Notes: generated from the letters alone by a model not told the origin. Numbered from the stretch's first letter, positions 8,536-16,686 are shown. The stretch: 52,904 bases of DNA from Roseococcus sp. SYP-B2431 (GCF_004336745.1 NZ_SJXD01000002.1:1-52904); one strand, 5' to 3'. A program made the numbers and translations.

Positions 8536-8638
8536 GGCCGCATAGCGGCCGGCGCTGTCCAACTGACCGCGCCGTCTGGACCACCGGCGGCGCGGCGACG
8601 CCAAGCCGCCCGAGGCGGCGCCCGGCGTTTGAGGGCAT
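8536..8638. repeat. 103-bp dispersed stem-loop element, copy A
   Basis: Aligns without gaps over 103 bases to the reverse complement of 35821-35923, with about 79 identical positions by hand count. Stem-loop 1 is 8536-8550 (ggccgc-3-gcggcc) and stem-loop 2 is 8605-8619 (gccgcc-cga-ggcggc). The last 20 bases (cccggcgtttgagggcat) are identical in both copies. It lies between the MFS and ArsR genes. On the minus strand it is open and reads DALKRRAPPRAAWRRRAA and so on, similar to the peptide readable from copy B. Confidence 0.9.
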
Positions 8639-8647
8639 CAAGAATCC

Positions 8648-9334
8648 TCATGCCGCGATGCCGAACTCCACCGAGAGCGCCCGGGCCCCCTCCGGCGTGC
8701 AGGCCAGCCGCCGCCGTTGCAGGAGGTCGGTCGCCGAGGGCTCTATCCGGGTGAGCCAGAGGCGGCGCGTCATCATCGACGCGATCTCGCGCCCCAGCCC
8801 GCCGGAGAGGTGCGGCCGGCGCTCGGACCAGTCCATGCAGTCGCAGGCGAAGCGGGGCGCGCGGCGGGCGGCGGCGAGGTCCACGCCCAGCTTCGCCAGC
8901 CGTGCCTCGCCGGATTCCGTCGCGACCCAGCCGCCTGGCGCGGCCTCGATCCAGCCGTCGCCCGTCATCCGCGCGTGCAGCGCCACGCCGATCCGTCCGG
9001 CGACGTGGTGCCAGCACAGCCGCGCCTGCCGGAAGCCCTCGCCATGCGGCCAGGACTTGCGGGGGCTGGCCTGGGGCAGCGCCATCAGCGTCTCCAGAGC
9101 GCTCGCGACCTCCTCGCCGGCCAGCCGGTGATACCGGTGCCGTCCCTGGGCATGGACGCTCACCAGCCCCGAATCGACGAGCGCCTTCGCCTGGGCGCTG
9201 GCCGCCGCGGCGCCGATCCCCGCCACGCGCGCCAGCTCGCCGGCGGTCAGCGCCTCGCCGGGCAGCAGGGCCTGCAACATGGCGGCACGGGAGGGGTCGC
9301 CGATCAGATGGGCGATGGTGGCGAGATTGGACAT
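8648..9334 (-). CDS. ArsR family transcriptional regulator
   Basis: 228 aa. The N-terminal winged helix-turn-helix (about residues 1-75) begins IAHLIGDPSRAAMLQALL and continues LARVAGIGAAAASAQAKALVDSGLVSVHAQGRHRYHRL, typical of ArsR/SmtB-type repressors. The C-terminal extension of about 150 residues contains CWHHVAGRIGVAL and FACDCMDWSERRPHLSGGLG, a layout known from larger ArsR-like regulators that bind small molecules or metals; a DCxDW motif is visible. It is upstream of the MFS carrier on the same strand and divergent from the EEP hydrolase, so it could control either. The ligand is unknown. Confidence 0.85.
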   Translation of the reverse strand: MSNLATIAHLIGDPSRAAMLQALLPGEALTAGELARVAGIGAAAASAQAKALVDSGLVSVHAQGRHRYHRLAGEEVASALETLMALPQASPRKSWPHGEGFRQARLCWHHVAGRIGVALHARMTGDGWIEAAPGGWVATESGEARLAKLGVDLAAARRAPRFACDCMDWSERRPHLSGGLGREIASMMTRRLWLTRIEPSATDLLQRRRLACTPEGARALSVEFGIAA

Positions 9335-9454
9335 GGCGACGCGATCCTACCGGCTTTCGGGGCGACAACCTACCGCCCCACTCCTCCGGACGTTTCGCGG
9401 GCCTCCGAAAGGCGGCCGGCTCGCCGCCGCGGCGTTTTACGGCCAGGATGCCGC

Positions 9455-10327
9455 ATGTTCCGGATTTTCCTCACGATCCTCCTGCTCGCCGCGGCGCCGT
9501 CGCCTCGTCCCCTCGGGGCGGCCGAGATCAAGCTCGCCACCTGGAACATCGCCTGGCTGACCCTGCGCCCGGCCGGCGACCGCGCCCTGCCGCGCGACCT
9601 CACGCCTCGCCAGCCGGGCGATTTCACCCGCCTCGCCGACTACGCGCGCCGCCTCGACGCCGACATCCTGGCGCTGCAGGAGGTGGACGGGCCGGAGGCC
9701 GCCGCCCGCGTGCTCGATCCGCGCGACTACAACTTCTTTTTCCCCGACGAGCGCGACATCCAGCGCACCGGCTTCGCCGTGCGGCGCACGCTGCGCGCCA
9801 TCCGCAACGCGGACCTGGAGGAGTTGGACCCCATCCCCGACGCGCGCTTCTCGCTCCGCCGGGGCACGGACATCACCGTCGAGGTGGAGGGCCGGATGCT
9901 GCGGCTGCTCTCGGTCCATCTCAAGGCCGGCTGCCGCGAGGCCTCCGACCAGGGCCGCGACTGCGAGACGCTGATGCGGCAATCCACGGTGCTCGCCGGC
10001 TGGATCGCGGCCCGCCGGCGCGAGGGCGCCGCCTTCGCCATCCTGGGCGACTTCAACCGCCGCTTCGCCACCCCGCAGGATGCGATGCTGCGGGAGCTGA
10101 CCGCCGCCGCGCCGCTGACCCGCGCCAACGAGGGCGTCTCCAACCCCTGCTGGTCGGACGCGCGGGGCGGCCGCCCCTTCATCGGGCACATCTTCCTCGG
10201 CGGGCCGGCGCGCGGCTGGATGGTCCAGGACAGCCTGCGCGTCATGGTCTATGCCGAGCGCGATCCGGCCATGCGCCACCGCCTCTCGGACCATTGCCCG
10301 ATCAGCATCCGGCTGCGCGCGGGCTGA
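9455..10327 (+). CDS. Exported endonuclease/exonuclease/phosphatase family protein
   Basis: 290 aa. The first about 22 residues form a signal peptide (MFRIFLTILLLAAAPS). The EEP fold is marked by LATWNIAW, LALQEVDG with the metal-binding Glu, LLSVHLKAGC, ILGDFNRRF with the Asp-Asn pair, and a C-terminal SDHCPISI with the catalytic His. These are the DNase I-like phosphodiesterase residues. The start at 9455 was chosen for the signal peptide; earlier codons in this frame encode low-complexity sequence. It stops 1 base before the MFS gene at 10329. Substrate (nucleic acid, phospholipid or phosphate ester) cannot be told. Confidence 0.87.
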   Translation: MFRIFLTILLLAAAPSPRPLGAAEIKLATWNIAWLTLRPAGDRALPRDLTPRQPGDFTRLADYARRLDADILALQEVDGPEAAARVLDPRDYNFFFPDERDIQRTGFAVRRTLRAIRNADLEELDPIPDARFSLRRGTDITVEVEGRMLRLLSVHLKAGCREASDQGRDCETLMRQSTVLAGWIAARRREGAAFAILGDFNRRFATPQDAMLRELTAAAPLTRANEGVSNPCWSDARGGRPFIGHIFLGGPARGWMVQDSLRVMVYAERDPAMRHRLSDHCPISIRLRAG

Positions 10328-10328
10328 G

Positions 10329-11567
10329 ATGCGCACCTTCTTCCGGATCACCTTCCCGCTGGCCCTGGTGAACTTCCTCAACCAGGCGAGCCGCGCGGTG
10401 ATGGCGGTCATCGGGCCGCTGCTGGCGCTGGAGTTCGGCCTCTCGGCCTCCGATCTCGGGCTGCTCGCGGCCGTCCTCTTCGCGGCCTACGGGCTGGCGC
10501 AGCTGCCGGTGGGGCTCGCGCTCGACATCTTCGGCGCGCGGCGGGTGCAGACGGTGCTCTCGCTGACCGCGGGCCTCGGCTTCCTGATCTGCGCCCTGGC
10601 GGAGGACGTCCTCTTCCTCGGCGTCGGCCGCTTCGTCACGGGCATCGGCATCGCGGCCGGGCTGATGGCGATGCTCAAGGCCAATACCCAGTGGTTCCCG
10701 CGCGCCAAGGTGGCCGCCATGACGGGCAGCGGCGTCTTCGTCGGCGCGCTGGGCGGCATGGTCGCCACCCTGCCCATGCAGGCGCTGATCCCGCTGACCG
10801 GCTGGCGCGGCGGCTTCCTGATCTTCGCCGTGCTGAGCTGCCTCATCGCCGCCTGGATCTGGATCTCCGTCGCCGACGCGCCGCCGGGCTACGTCCGCCC
10901 GCCGCGGCGGAGCCTGGTCGCCGAGATCACCGCCTTCGGCCCCATCTTCGCGCATCCCTACTTCCGGCGCTTCGTGCCGGCGATCCTGATGCTGACGACG
11001 ATGAACTTCGTCTATCAGGGCCTCTGGGCCGGCCCCTGGCTGCGCGATGTCGCCGGGCTCGACGACCAGGCGCGCGGCCTCCTGCTCTTCACCTATGCCT
11101 GCGGCGCGGCGGCGGGCAGCCTGCTCACCGGCCAGGCGGCGAGCTTTCTCCAGGGCCGCGGCCACTCGCCGATGCTGGTGCCCTCCGTCGCCATGGGCGC
11201 GCTGCTGGCCATCCAGGCCGTCCTGATCGTCGCGCCACCCTCGGGCATGCCGGCGCTGGGCCTGGTCTGGCTCTGCTTCGCCATGGCGGCCTCGGCCGGG
11301 CCGGCCGGCTATGCCGCCGTGGGCCAGCGCTTCGGGCCGGAGCTGGCCGGGCGCGTGGCGACCGCCATCAACGGCTCCATGCTGGTCCTGGTCTTCCTCG
11401 CGCAGATCGCGATCGGCGCCATCCTGGACCTCTGGCCGCGCACGGCCGAAGGTGGGTGGAACGCGGCGGGCTATGGCTGGGCCATGGGCCTCACGCTCGG
11501 CCTCCAGGCCCTCGTCGTGCTGTGGGCCTGGCGGGGCCGCAGGCTGCTGGGAGCAACGGCGACATGA
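10329..11567 (+). CDS. MFS transporter
   Basis: 412 aa from the ATG at 10329, one base after the hydrolase stop. Twelve hydrophobic segments; the loop 2-3 motif is GLALDIFGARRVQT, and a central hydrophilic loop (ADAPPGYVRPPRRSL) separates the halves. The first helix contains NFLNQASRAVMAVIGPLLALEFGL, typical of the phthalate/anion-type or nitrate-like MFS families. The stop overlaps the ppk2 start (ATGA at 11564-11567). The three-gene run EEP hydrolase-MFS-PPK2 suggests a phosphate-linked theme, but the transported solute is unknown. Confidence 0.88.
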   Translation: MRTFFRITFPLALVNFLNQASRAVMAVIGPLLALEFGLSASDLGLLAAVLFAAYGLAQLPVGLALDIFGARRVQTVLSLTAGLGFLICALAEDVLFLGVGRFVTGIGIAAGLMAMLKANTQWFPRAKVAAMTGSGVFVGALGGMVATLPMQALIPLTGWRGGFLIFAVLSCLIAAWIWISVADAPPGYVRPPRRSLVAEITAFGPIFAHPYFRRFVPAILMLTTMNFVYQGLWAGPWLRDVAGLDDQARGLLLFTYACGAAAGSLLTGQAASFLQGRGHSPMLVPSVAMGALLAIQAVLIVAPPSGMPALGLVWLCFAMAASAGPAGYAAVGQRFGPELAGRVATAINGSMLVLVFLAQIAIGAILDLWPRTAEGGWNAAGYGWAMGLTLGLQALVVLWAWRGRRLLGATAT

Positions 11568-12442
11568 ACATCGAGGTCGAGGACATCCTCGCGCGCTACC
11601 GGATCGAGAAGGGCAAGGGATTCCGGCTGAAGGACCACGAGCCGGACGACACGGCCGGGCTCAGGCTCTCCAAGGACACCGCGGCGGCGCTGCTGCGCGA
11701 GGGCGTGGAGCGGCTCTCCGCGCAGCAGGACAAGCTCTACGCGCAGGACCGCTGGTCGGTGCTCTGCATCTTCCAGGCGATGGACGCGGCCGGGAAGGAC
11801 GGCACGATCAAGCATGTCTTCTCCGGGCTGAACCCGCAGGGCTGCCATGTCGCCGCCTTCAAGCAGCCGAGCCCGACGGAGCTGGACCACGACTTCCTCT
11901 GGCGCCACGTCACGGCCCTGCCGTCGCGCGGCCAGATCGGCATCCACAACCGCAGCTGGTACGAGGAGGTGCTGGTCGCGCGCGTGCATCCGGAAATCCT
12001 GGCCCGCCAGAAGCTGCCGCCGAAGCTGGTAACGAAGCACATCTGGGACGAGCGGCTGGAGGACATCGCGGGCTTCGAGCGCTACCTCGGGCGGCAGGGC
12101 GTGGTGGTGCTGAAGTTCTTCCTCAACGTCTCGCTGGAGGAGCAGAAGAAGCGCTTCCTGGAGCGGCTCGACGAGCCGGAGAAGAACTGGAAGTTCTCCG
12201 CGGCCGATGTCTCGGAGCGGCGGCATTGGGACGCCTACCAGGAGGCCTATGGGGAGGCGATCTCCGCGACGGCGACCGCGGCCTCCCCCTGGTACGTGGT
12301 GCCGGCAGACCGGAAATGGTTCACCCGGCTGGTGGTGGTCGCCGCGATCGGCCGGGCGCTGGGGTCGCTGGACCTTCACTATCCACAGCTGACCGAGGAA
12401 CAGCGCGTGGCCCTCACGGAAGCGCGCTCCATGCTCGAATGA
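11564..12442 (+). CDS. ppk2: Polyphosphate kinase 2 (PPK2) family, class III-like
   Basis: 292 aa. Walker A is MDAAGKDGTIKH at about residues 73-84; the second P-loop-kinase motif is IHNRSWYEEVLVARVHPE; the lid region follows (ERLDEPEKNWKFS). The VFSGLNPQGCHVAAFK and LDHDFLWR blocks resemble the class III PPK2 enzymes that phosphorylate AMP and ADP with polyphosphate; the class assignment is from memory of such sequences. A cytosolic enzyme that moves phosphate between polyphosphate and nucleotides. It is translationally coupled to the MFS gene. A short GC-rich inverted repeat follows at 12443-12459. Confidence 0.92.
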   Translation: MNIEVEDILARYRIEKGKGFRLKDHEPDDTAGLRLSKDTAAALLREGVERLSAQQDKLYAQDRWSVLCIFQAMDAAGKDGTIKHVFSGLNPQGCHVAAFKQPSPTELDHDFLWRHVTALPSRGQIGIHNRSWYEEVLVARVHPEILARQKLPPKLVTKHIWDERLEDIAGFERYLGRQGVVVLKFFLNVSLEEQKKRFLERLDEPEKNWKFSAADVSERRHWDAYQEAYGEAISATATAASPWYVVPADRKWFTRLVVVAAIGRALGSLDLHYPQLTEEQRVALTEARSMLE

Positions 12443-12459
12443 GCGGCGGGCTCCGCCGC
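12443..12459 (+). terminator. GC-rich hairpin after ppk2
   Basis: gcggcgg-3-ccgccgc directly after the ppk2 stop. There is no T-run, so this is a possible attenuator or Rho-assisted stop rather than a classical terminator. Confidence 0.4.
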
Positions 12460-12549
12460 GCCTCCGCCTGGGCGCCAAGGGCCGGTCGCGCGGGACGTCG
12501 GCCTCGGGGGCTGGAGAAGCCCTGACGGGAGGTGTCCTCGCCCGCATGG

Positions 12550-12575
12550 GGCAACCCGAAGGCGCGCGCCGAGTT
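12550..12575 (+). promoter_or_regulatory. Possible general-stress (EcfG-type) promoter of the CsbD gene
   Basis: GGCAAC at 12550-12555 and GTT at 12573-12575 with a 17-base spacer resemble the alphaproteobacterial EcfG consensus (GGAAC-N17-GTT) with one difference in the -35. CsbD proteins are frequent members of general-stress regulons, which is why this weak match is recorded. Confidence 0.3.
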
Positions 12576-12629
12576 GTTTCCGGCAGAGGCGGCATCAATC
12601 CGGATGCCCCATTTCGGAGAGACAGAGCC

Positions 12630-12809
12630 ATGGACAAGGATCGCATCGAGGGCCTGGGCAAGCAGGCCAAGGGCGCCGTCAAGGACGCCGCCGGCAAGCT
12701 GACGGGCGACGCGAAGCTGCAGGCCGAGGGCAAGGCCGACAAGGCCGAGGGCAAGATCCAGAACGCCGTCGGCGGCGCGAAGGACGCGGTGCGCGACGCC
12801 ACCAAGTAG
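12630..12809 (+). CDS. CsbD family stress-response protein
   Basis: 59 aa, highly charged and low in complexity: MDKDRIEGLGKQAKGAVKD, then AAGKLTGDAKLQAEGKADKAEGKIQNAVG, the typical CsbD/YjbJ repeat of Lys-, Ala-, Gly- and Glu-rich helices. The family length is 55-70 aa. Members are among the most strongly stress-induced small proteins in bacteria and have no known catalytic role. The ATG at 12630 is preceded by a purine-rich GGAGAGACAGAG stretch. A strong hairpin follows at 12834-12861, so it is probably a single-gene transcript. Confidence 0.93.
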   Translation: MDKDRIEGLGKQAKGAVKDAAGKLTGDAKLQAEGKADKAEGKIQNAVGGAKDAVRDATK

Positions 12810-12833
12810 GCTGCGGCCACCATCGAATCCGGG

Positions 12834-12861
12834 GCGGCCGGCGGGACAACCCGCCGGCCGC
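12834..12861 (+). terminator. Perfect 12-bp stem hairpin after the CsbD gene
   Basis: gcggccggcggg-acaa-cccgccggccgc; a perfect 12-bp stem with a 4-base loop, 24 bases after the CsbD stop. It is followed by cttgcgtc, not a clean T-run, yet the stem is strong enough to act as a terminator or mRNA stabiliser. Confidence 0.65.
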
Positions 12862-12955
12862 CTTGCGTCGTCCGGGCCGCATTGACAGGGGCAGTCGGAA
12901 GATGATCCTGCCGCCTCACGCGCCGCTTCCGGGCGCGGCACGGAAGGCGGCTTTC

Positions 12956-13891
12956 ATGCGTATCCTCATCCTCGGCGCGGGCGCGCTCGGCGGCTATTAC
13001 GGGGCCCGGCTCATCCAGGGCGGCGCGGCCGAGGAGGTCGCCTTTCTGGTCCGCCCGAAACGGCAGGCGCAGATCGCCCGGGAAGGCCTCGTGGTGAAGA
13101 GCCCGCTCGGCGACTTCGCCCTGCCGGTGAAGACCGTCGCGGCCGATGCGCCCGGCAACCACTGGGACGTGGTGCTGCTGAGCTGCAAGTCCTACGACCT
13201 CGAATCGGCCATCGAGGCGATCCGCCCGGCGGTGGGGCCCGGGACCGCGGTGCTGCCCGTTCTGAACGGCCTGTCCCACCTCTCCGCGCTGCAACGGGCC
13301 TTCGGCGACGGGGCCGTGCTGGGCGGCGTCGCCAAGATCGCGGCCATGCTGACGCCGGAAGGCCATATCCGCCACATGGCGCCGCCGGCCGACCTCCTCT
13401 TCGGCGAGATCGCGGGCGGCATGTCGGCGCGCGTCGAGGCGCTGGCCAGGGCCTTCCAGGCCGCGCCGCATATCAAGACCACCGCCTCGCCCGCCATCAT
13501 GGACGAGATGTGGGCCAAGCTGGTCATGCTCGGCTCGCTGGCCGCGCTGACGGTGCTGATGCGCGGCCATATCGGCCAGATCATCCGCGCCGGCGGGCAG
13601 GAGCTGATCCTGCGCATGTTCCGGCTCTCGGCGGCGATCGCGGCGGCGAACGGCCATCCGGTGCCGGACGAGACGCTCACCGGCATGGAGCGCATGTTCA
13701 CCAACCCGAAATCCACCTCGACCGCCTCGATGTTCCGCGACCTGAAGGCCGGCGGGCCGATCGAGATCGACCACATCGTCGGCTTCCTGGTGGAGGCCGG
13801 AAAGGGCGCCGCGCTGGACGTGACGCTGCTCGAGGCGGCGCTGGTCAGCGGCCGGACCTACGAGGCGCAGCGCGCCGAAGCTGCCGCCTGA
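12956..13891 (+). CDS. panE: Ketopantoate reductase (ApbA/PanE) family
   Basis: 311 aa. The N-terminal Rossmann motif is [15 protein letters not shown]; the family's conserved Lys lies in [13 protein letters not shown], the Asn in VLNGLSHL, and the C-terminal domain holds [20 protein letters not shown] and a Glu/Asp-rich PIEIDHIVG. The enzyme reduces 2-dehydropantoate to pantoate with NADPH in coenzyme A synthesis, although many paralogues act on other keto acids. The ATG at 12956 fits the Rossmann start. The stop overlaps the purC start (TGATG at 13889-13893). Substrate is therefore likely but not certain. Confidence 0.85.
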   Translation: MRILILGAGALGGYYGARLIQGGAAEEVAFLVRPKRQAQIAREGLVVKSPLGDFALPVKTVAADAPGNHWDVVLLSCKSYDLESAIEAIRPAVGPGTAVLPVLNGLSHLSALQRAFGDGAVLGGVAKIAAMLTPEGHIRHMAPPADLLFGEIAGGMSARVEALARAFQAAPHIKTTASPAIMDEMWAKLVMLGSLAALTVLMRGHIGQIIRAGGQELILRMFRLSAAIAAANGHPVPDETLTGMERMFTNPKSTSTASMFRDLKAGGPIEIDHIVGFLVEAGKGAALDVTLLEAALVSGRTYEAQRAEAAA

Positions 13892-14871
13892 TGCCGGACA
13901 TCGAAGCGCTCCGGCCGCTCGCGCATCTGGTCCTCCGCGACGCGGAGATCCCCGAGCTGCCGAACCACTACGGCGGCAAGGTGCGGGAGAATTACGACCT
14001 GCCCGACGGCCGCCGCGTGCTCATCGCCACCGACCGGCTGAGCGCCTTCGACCGCATCCTCTGCGCCATCCCCTTCAAGGGCCAGGTGCTGACGCAGACC
14101 GCCCGCCACTGGTTCGAGCGGACGGCCGACATCTGCCCGAACCACGTGCTGGCCTATCCCGACCCCAACGTGGTGATCGGGCGCCGGCTGGACATCCTGC
14201 CCGTCGAGATCGTGGTGCGGGACTACCTCGCCGGCACGACCAGCACCTCGGTGCTGACCATGTACAAGGCCGGCAGGCGCGAGATGTACGGCCTGCGACT
14301 GCCCGAGGGCATGCGCGACAACCAGCGCCTGCCGCAGCCCATCATCACGCCGACGAGCAAGGCCTTCCATGGCGAGCACGACGCGCCCCTCTCGGCCAAG
14401 GAGATCCTGGACGGCGGGCTGCTGACGAAGGCGCAGTGGGACCGGCTGAGCGAATACGCGCTCGCGCTCTTCGCCCGGGGCCAGGAGATGGCGGCCGAGC
14501 GCGGGCTGATCCTCGCCGACACCAAGTACGAGTTCGGCACGGATGCGGAGGGCCGGATCGTCCTGGCCGACGAGATCCACACGCCGGACAGCAGCCGCTA
14601 CTGGCGTGCGGACAGCTATCCCGCGCGGTTCGAGGCCGGCGAGAAGCCGGAGAGCTTCGACAAGGACTTCGTGCGCAACTGGGTGGCCGCGCGCTGCGAC
14701 CCCTATCGCGACGCGATCCCGGAAATCCCGGAGGAGCTGATCCTGAACACGGCGGCGGTCTATATCGAGGCCTACGAGACCATCACCGGCCAGGGCTTCG
14801 ATCTGCCGCGCGGCGACACCCCCGTGCTGGACCGGGTGCGGACAAATCTGCGGCCCCTTTTCGGCGCCTGA
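13891..14871 (+). CDS. purC: Phosphoribosylaminoimidazole-succinocarboxamide synthase (SAICAR synthase)
   Basis: 326 aa, the longer eukaryote-like form. Conserved blocks: [49 protein letters not shown] with the metal-binding Asp and Glu, and [12 protein letters not shown]. It joins CAIR and aspartate with ATP in step 7 of purine synthesis. It is coupled to the panE-like gene and the LysE-family gene begins 2 bases after the stop. No other purine genes are nearby. A second family paralogue elsewhere in the genome is common in this class and cannot be excluded. Confidence 0.95.
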   Translation: MPDIEALRPLAHLVLRDAEIPELPNHYGGKVRENYDLPDGRRVLIATDRLSAFDRILCAIPFKGQVLTQTARHWFERTADICPNHVLAYPDPNVVIGRRLDILPVEIVVRDYLAGTTSTSVLTMYKAGRREMYGLRLPEGMRDNQRLPQPIITPTSKAFHGEHDAPLSAKEILDGGLLTKAQWDRLSEYALALFARGQEMAAERGLILADTKYEFGTDAEGRIVLADEIHTPDSSRYWRADSYPARFEAGEKPESFDKDFVRNWVAARCDPYRDAIPEIPEELILNTAAVYIEAYETITGQGFDLPRGDTPVLDRVRTNLRPLFGA

Positions 14872-14873
14872 CC

Positions 14874-15452
14874 GTGCAGGATCCGCTGGTCTTTGCCCTG
14901 GCCGTGCTGGCGATCCTCGCCACGCCGGGGCCGACGAACACGCTGCTCGCGACCGGCGGCGCCACCATCGGGCTGCGGCGGTCCCTCGCGCTGATCCCGG
15001 CCGAGGCGGCGGGCTACACCCTCTCCATCCTGACGCTGGGCCTGCTGCTGGGGCCGATCCTCGCCGGCGCGCCGGCTCTCGCTTTCGCCATGCGCATGGC
15101 GGTCGGCGCCTATCTCCTGTGGCTGGCCATCCGCCTCTGGCGGCGCGGCGGGGCCGCGCTGGCGCTCGGGCGCGTGGTGACGGCCCCGCAGGTCTTCGTC
15201 ACGACCCTGCTGAACCCCAAGGCGATCATCTTCGCGCTCGGGATCGTCCCCTTCGGGGCCGGGCGGGTCTGGCCCTATATGCTGGGTTTCCTGGCCCTGC
15301 TGACCTGCGTGGCCCTGGGCTGGATCACGGCGGGAGCCGTGCTCGGCGGCGCCGCGCGGCGCCGCGGATGGGGCGGCTTGGTTCCGCGCGTCGGGGCCGC
15401 GGCCGTGGGGACCTTCGCGGCGATCCTGCTGATCGCCCCGCTGCTGCGCTAA
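14874..15452 (+). CDS. LysE/RhtB family amino-acid exporter-like membrane protein
   Basis: 192 aa from a GTG at 14874, chosen because LysE proteins begin just before the first helix and the signature ATPGPTNTLLATGGA lies at residues about 16-30. About six hydrophobic segments follow, with LLNPKAIIFALGIVPFG in the centre as in the family. RhtB/LysE proteins export amino acids or other small polar metabolites across the inner membrane. It starts 2 bases after the purC stop. Just after its stop lies the large intergenic repeat at 15454-15557. The substrate is unknown. Confidence 0.85.
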   Translation: MQDPLVFALAVLAILATPGPTNTLLATGGATIGLRRSLALIPAEAAGYTLSILTLGLLLGPILAGAPALAFAMRMAVGAYLLWLAIRLWRRGGAALALGRVVTAPQVFVTTLLNPKAIIFALGIVPFGAGRVWPYMLGFLALLTCVALGWITAGAVLGGAARRRGWGGLVPRVGAAAVGTFAAILLIAPLLR

Positions 15453-15453
15453 A

Positions 15454-15557
15454 GAGCATTTTCAAGTCAGGCGGAATCGCCTGACGACTCGGAAAATGCG
15501 TTAAAACAATAAACTAGAGTCGCTTCAGCGAGCGCAGTCCAGCTGAAACGGCTCTAG
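15454..15557. repeat. Composite palindromic intergenic repeat
   Basis: Two adjoining dyads. Dyad 1: gcattttc at 15456-15463 pairs with gaaaatgc at 15492-15499 around the stem gtcaggcg/cgcctgac at 15466-15473 and 15478-15485. Dyad 2: ctagagtcgcttcagc at 15514-15529 against gctgaaacggctctag at 15542-15557. The layout GAGCATTTTC...GAAAATGC...CTAGAGC is familiar from intergenic repeats of alphaproteobacteria. It directly follows the LysE-family stop and may end transcription. Confidence 0.8.
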
Positions 15558-15631
15558 GCCGCACGTGAATCTCGCCTGACGCGCTCCGGTTCTGGTAAGC
15601 TTCCGCTCCCACGATGTCCGGGAGGCAAACC

Positions 15632-15844
15632 ATGCGTCCGAGCCGGCAGCGCGCCACCTGGCGGGACAATGCCATCGCGGCGCTGTTTCTCATGGCCTTC
15701 ATACTTCCGACTTTCGCAGCCTGGTCGCAGCACCTCTATTCCTGCGGGGCGGACGATCGCTGGGCCTTCGCCACGGTGGGCGCGATCCTCTTTCCGATCG
15801 GGGTTCTGCATGGAACCGGGGTGTGGTTCGGCCTGTGGGGATGA
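15632..15844 (+). CDS. Small hypothetical inner-membrane protein
   Basis: 70 aa from the ATG at 15632, preceded at a good distance by GGGAGG. After a basic start (MRPSRQRATWRDN) there are two hydrophobic segments, about residues 14-30 (AIAALFLMAFILPTFAAW) and 46-64 (FATVGAILFPIGVLHGTGVWF), separated by a short loop with one Cys. No family recognised. The clear ribosome-binding site and the membrane pattern support a real gene; an in-frame ATG at 15614 is less well placed. Function unknown. Confidence 0.6.
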   Translation: MRPSRQRATWRDNAIAALFLMAFILPTFAAWSQHLYSCGADDRWAFATVGAILFPIGVLHGTGVWFGLWG

Positions 15845-16203
15845 CGGCAGGGCGCTGAGCGCCTGACGTTGCCGTCCAGTATGCGGACTCTGCCGGTGCT
15901 TCCCGGCCGGGCGGCGTCCGCGCCACGGGGCCATGAAAACCGTCCCATTCCGCGCGCACAGCCCACCCAGTCCAAACATGCGAGTCGTTAACATTTATTG
16001 GTGACCGACGGCTGAGCAGAAGTAAATTTCTGGCGGCCAAAATCCCTCTCTAAATCATTTTTCCCCTATGGCTCAGACATTGTAAAATATTTCTGCATCC
16101 GGATGCACCTTTTTTGGAGCCCGGCGTTTGTTGTGAACGGTCGCGCTCATCAAAACTCCACCATTCCCCTCACACCGGGCGCCAGCGGATAAAAGGTTAC
16201 ACT
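15845..16203. other. AT-richer intergenic region upstream of the XRE gene
   Basis: 359 bases with no convincing gene. From about 15978 to 16125 the base composition drops well below the surrounding sequence (runs such as aacatttattgg and gtaaaatatttctg). It contains the perfect palindrome at 16094-16107. It is probably the control region of the XRE gene; no transposase or tRNA is present. Confidence 0.6.
16094..16107. promoter_or_regulatory. Perfect 14-bp palindrome upstream of the XRE regulator
   Basis: tgcatccggatgca, symmetric without a spacer, about 96 bases upstream of the XRE start in the AT-rich region. Such a site is a plausible operator for the dimeric HTH protein encoded downstream. 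Confidence 0.4.
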
Positions 16204-16686
16204 ATGTTGGATCGTACGCCCTTCAGCCTTCGGCACGAGATCAGGCTCTCCCCTCCCCCCCCGGCCAGGCCCGCCCCGCCGGCCGAAGCCCCTTCCAGCC
16301 GCTCGCCGACTCATGACGACGGCAAGGTCGGCCGGCGCATCAAGGACATTCGACGGAAGCTGGGCCTGACGCAGAAGCAGGTGGCCGGACGCGTGGGCGT
16401 CACGGGAGCGCAGTTCCACCGCTACGAAGTCGGTGCCACGCGCGTGGCGGCGAGCCGCCTGATGGCCATCGCGACAGTGCTGGGCGTCCGGCCGGAAGCC
16501 TTGATGAGCGACGCGGCCCTTCCCGCCGAAAGACCGGCAAACGTCGAGACGCCCGCGACCGATGCGCTTGTCGAACTGGTGGAGCTGTTCTCCTCCCTCC
16601 AGGACGACCGGCGCCGCAGAGCCGTGCTGGGCTTCGCCCGATCGGTAGCAGCCAGCCCCCCATGCCTGGCCGCCGCGGAGGCGTGA
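16204..16686 (+). CDS. XRE-family helix-turn-helix regulator
   Basis: 160 aa. A Pro-rich low-complexity leader (residues 16-36) precedes a Cro/CI-type HTH at about residues 43-101: VGRRIKDIRRKLGLTQKQV, then RVGVTGAQFHRYEVGATRV and LMAIATVLGVRPEALM. The C-terminal third contains a short acidic helix (ALVELVELFSSLQDD). The layout is typical of small alphaproteobacterial XRE proteins that regulate cell-surface or stress genes. The ATG at 16204 follows an AAAAGG. The next gene encodes a small exported protein on the same strand 141 bases on; a regulatory link is possible. Target unknown. Confidence 0.85.
   Translation: MLDRTPFSLRHEIRLSPPPPARPAPPAEAPSSRSPTHDDGKVGRRIKDIRRKLGLTQKQVAGRVGVTGAQFHRYEVGATRVAASRLMAIATVLGVRPEALMSDAALPAERPANVETPATDALVELVELFSSLQDDRRRRAVLGFARSVAASPPCLAAAEA

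Noticed and set aside
8478-8652. Small gene encoding MRILDALKRRAP... downstream of the ArsR gene
   Set aside because: It lies inside the 103-bp repeat and overlaps the MFS start region; the repeat explains the open frame, although the conserved reading frame is kept as part of the repeat finding.
7279-11567. The two MFS genes considered as a local tandem duplication
   Set aside because: Similarity by eye is limited to general MFS motifs and a DAPPG loop; they are on opposite strands with other genes between.
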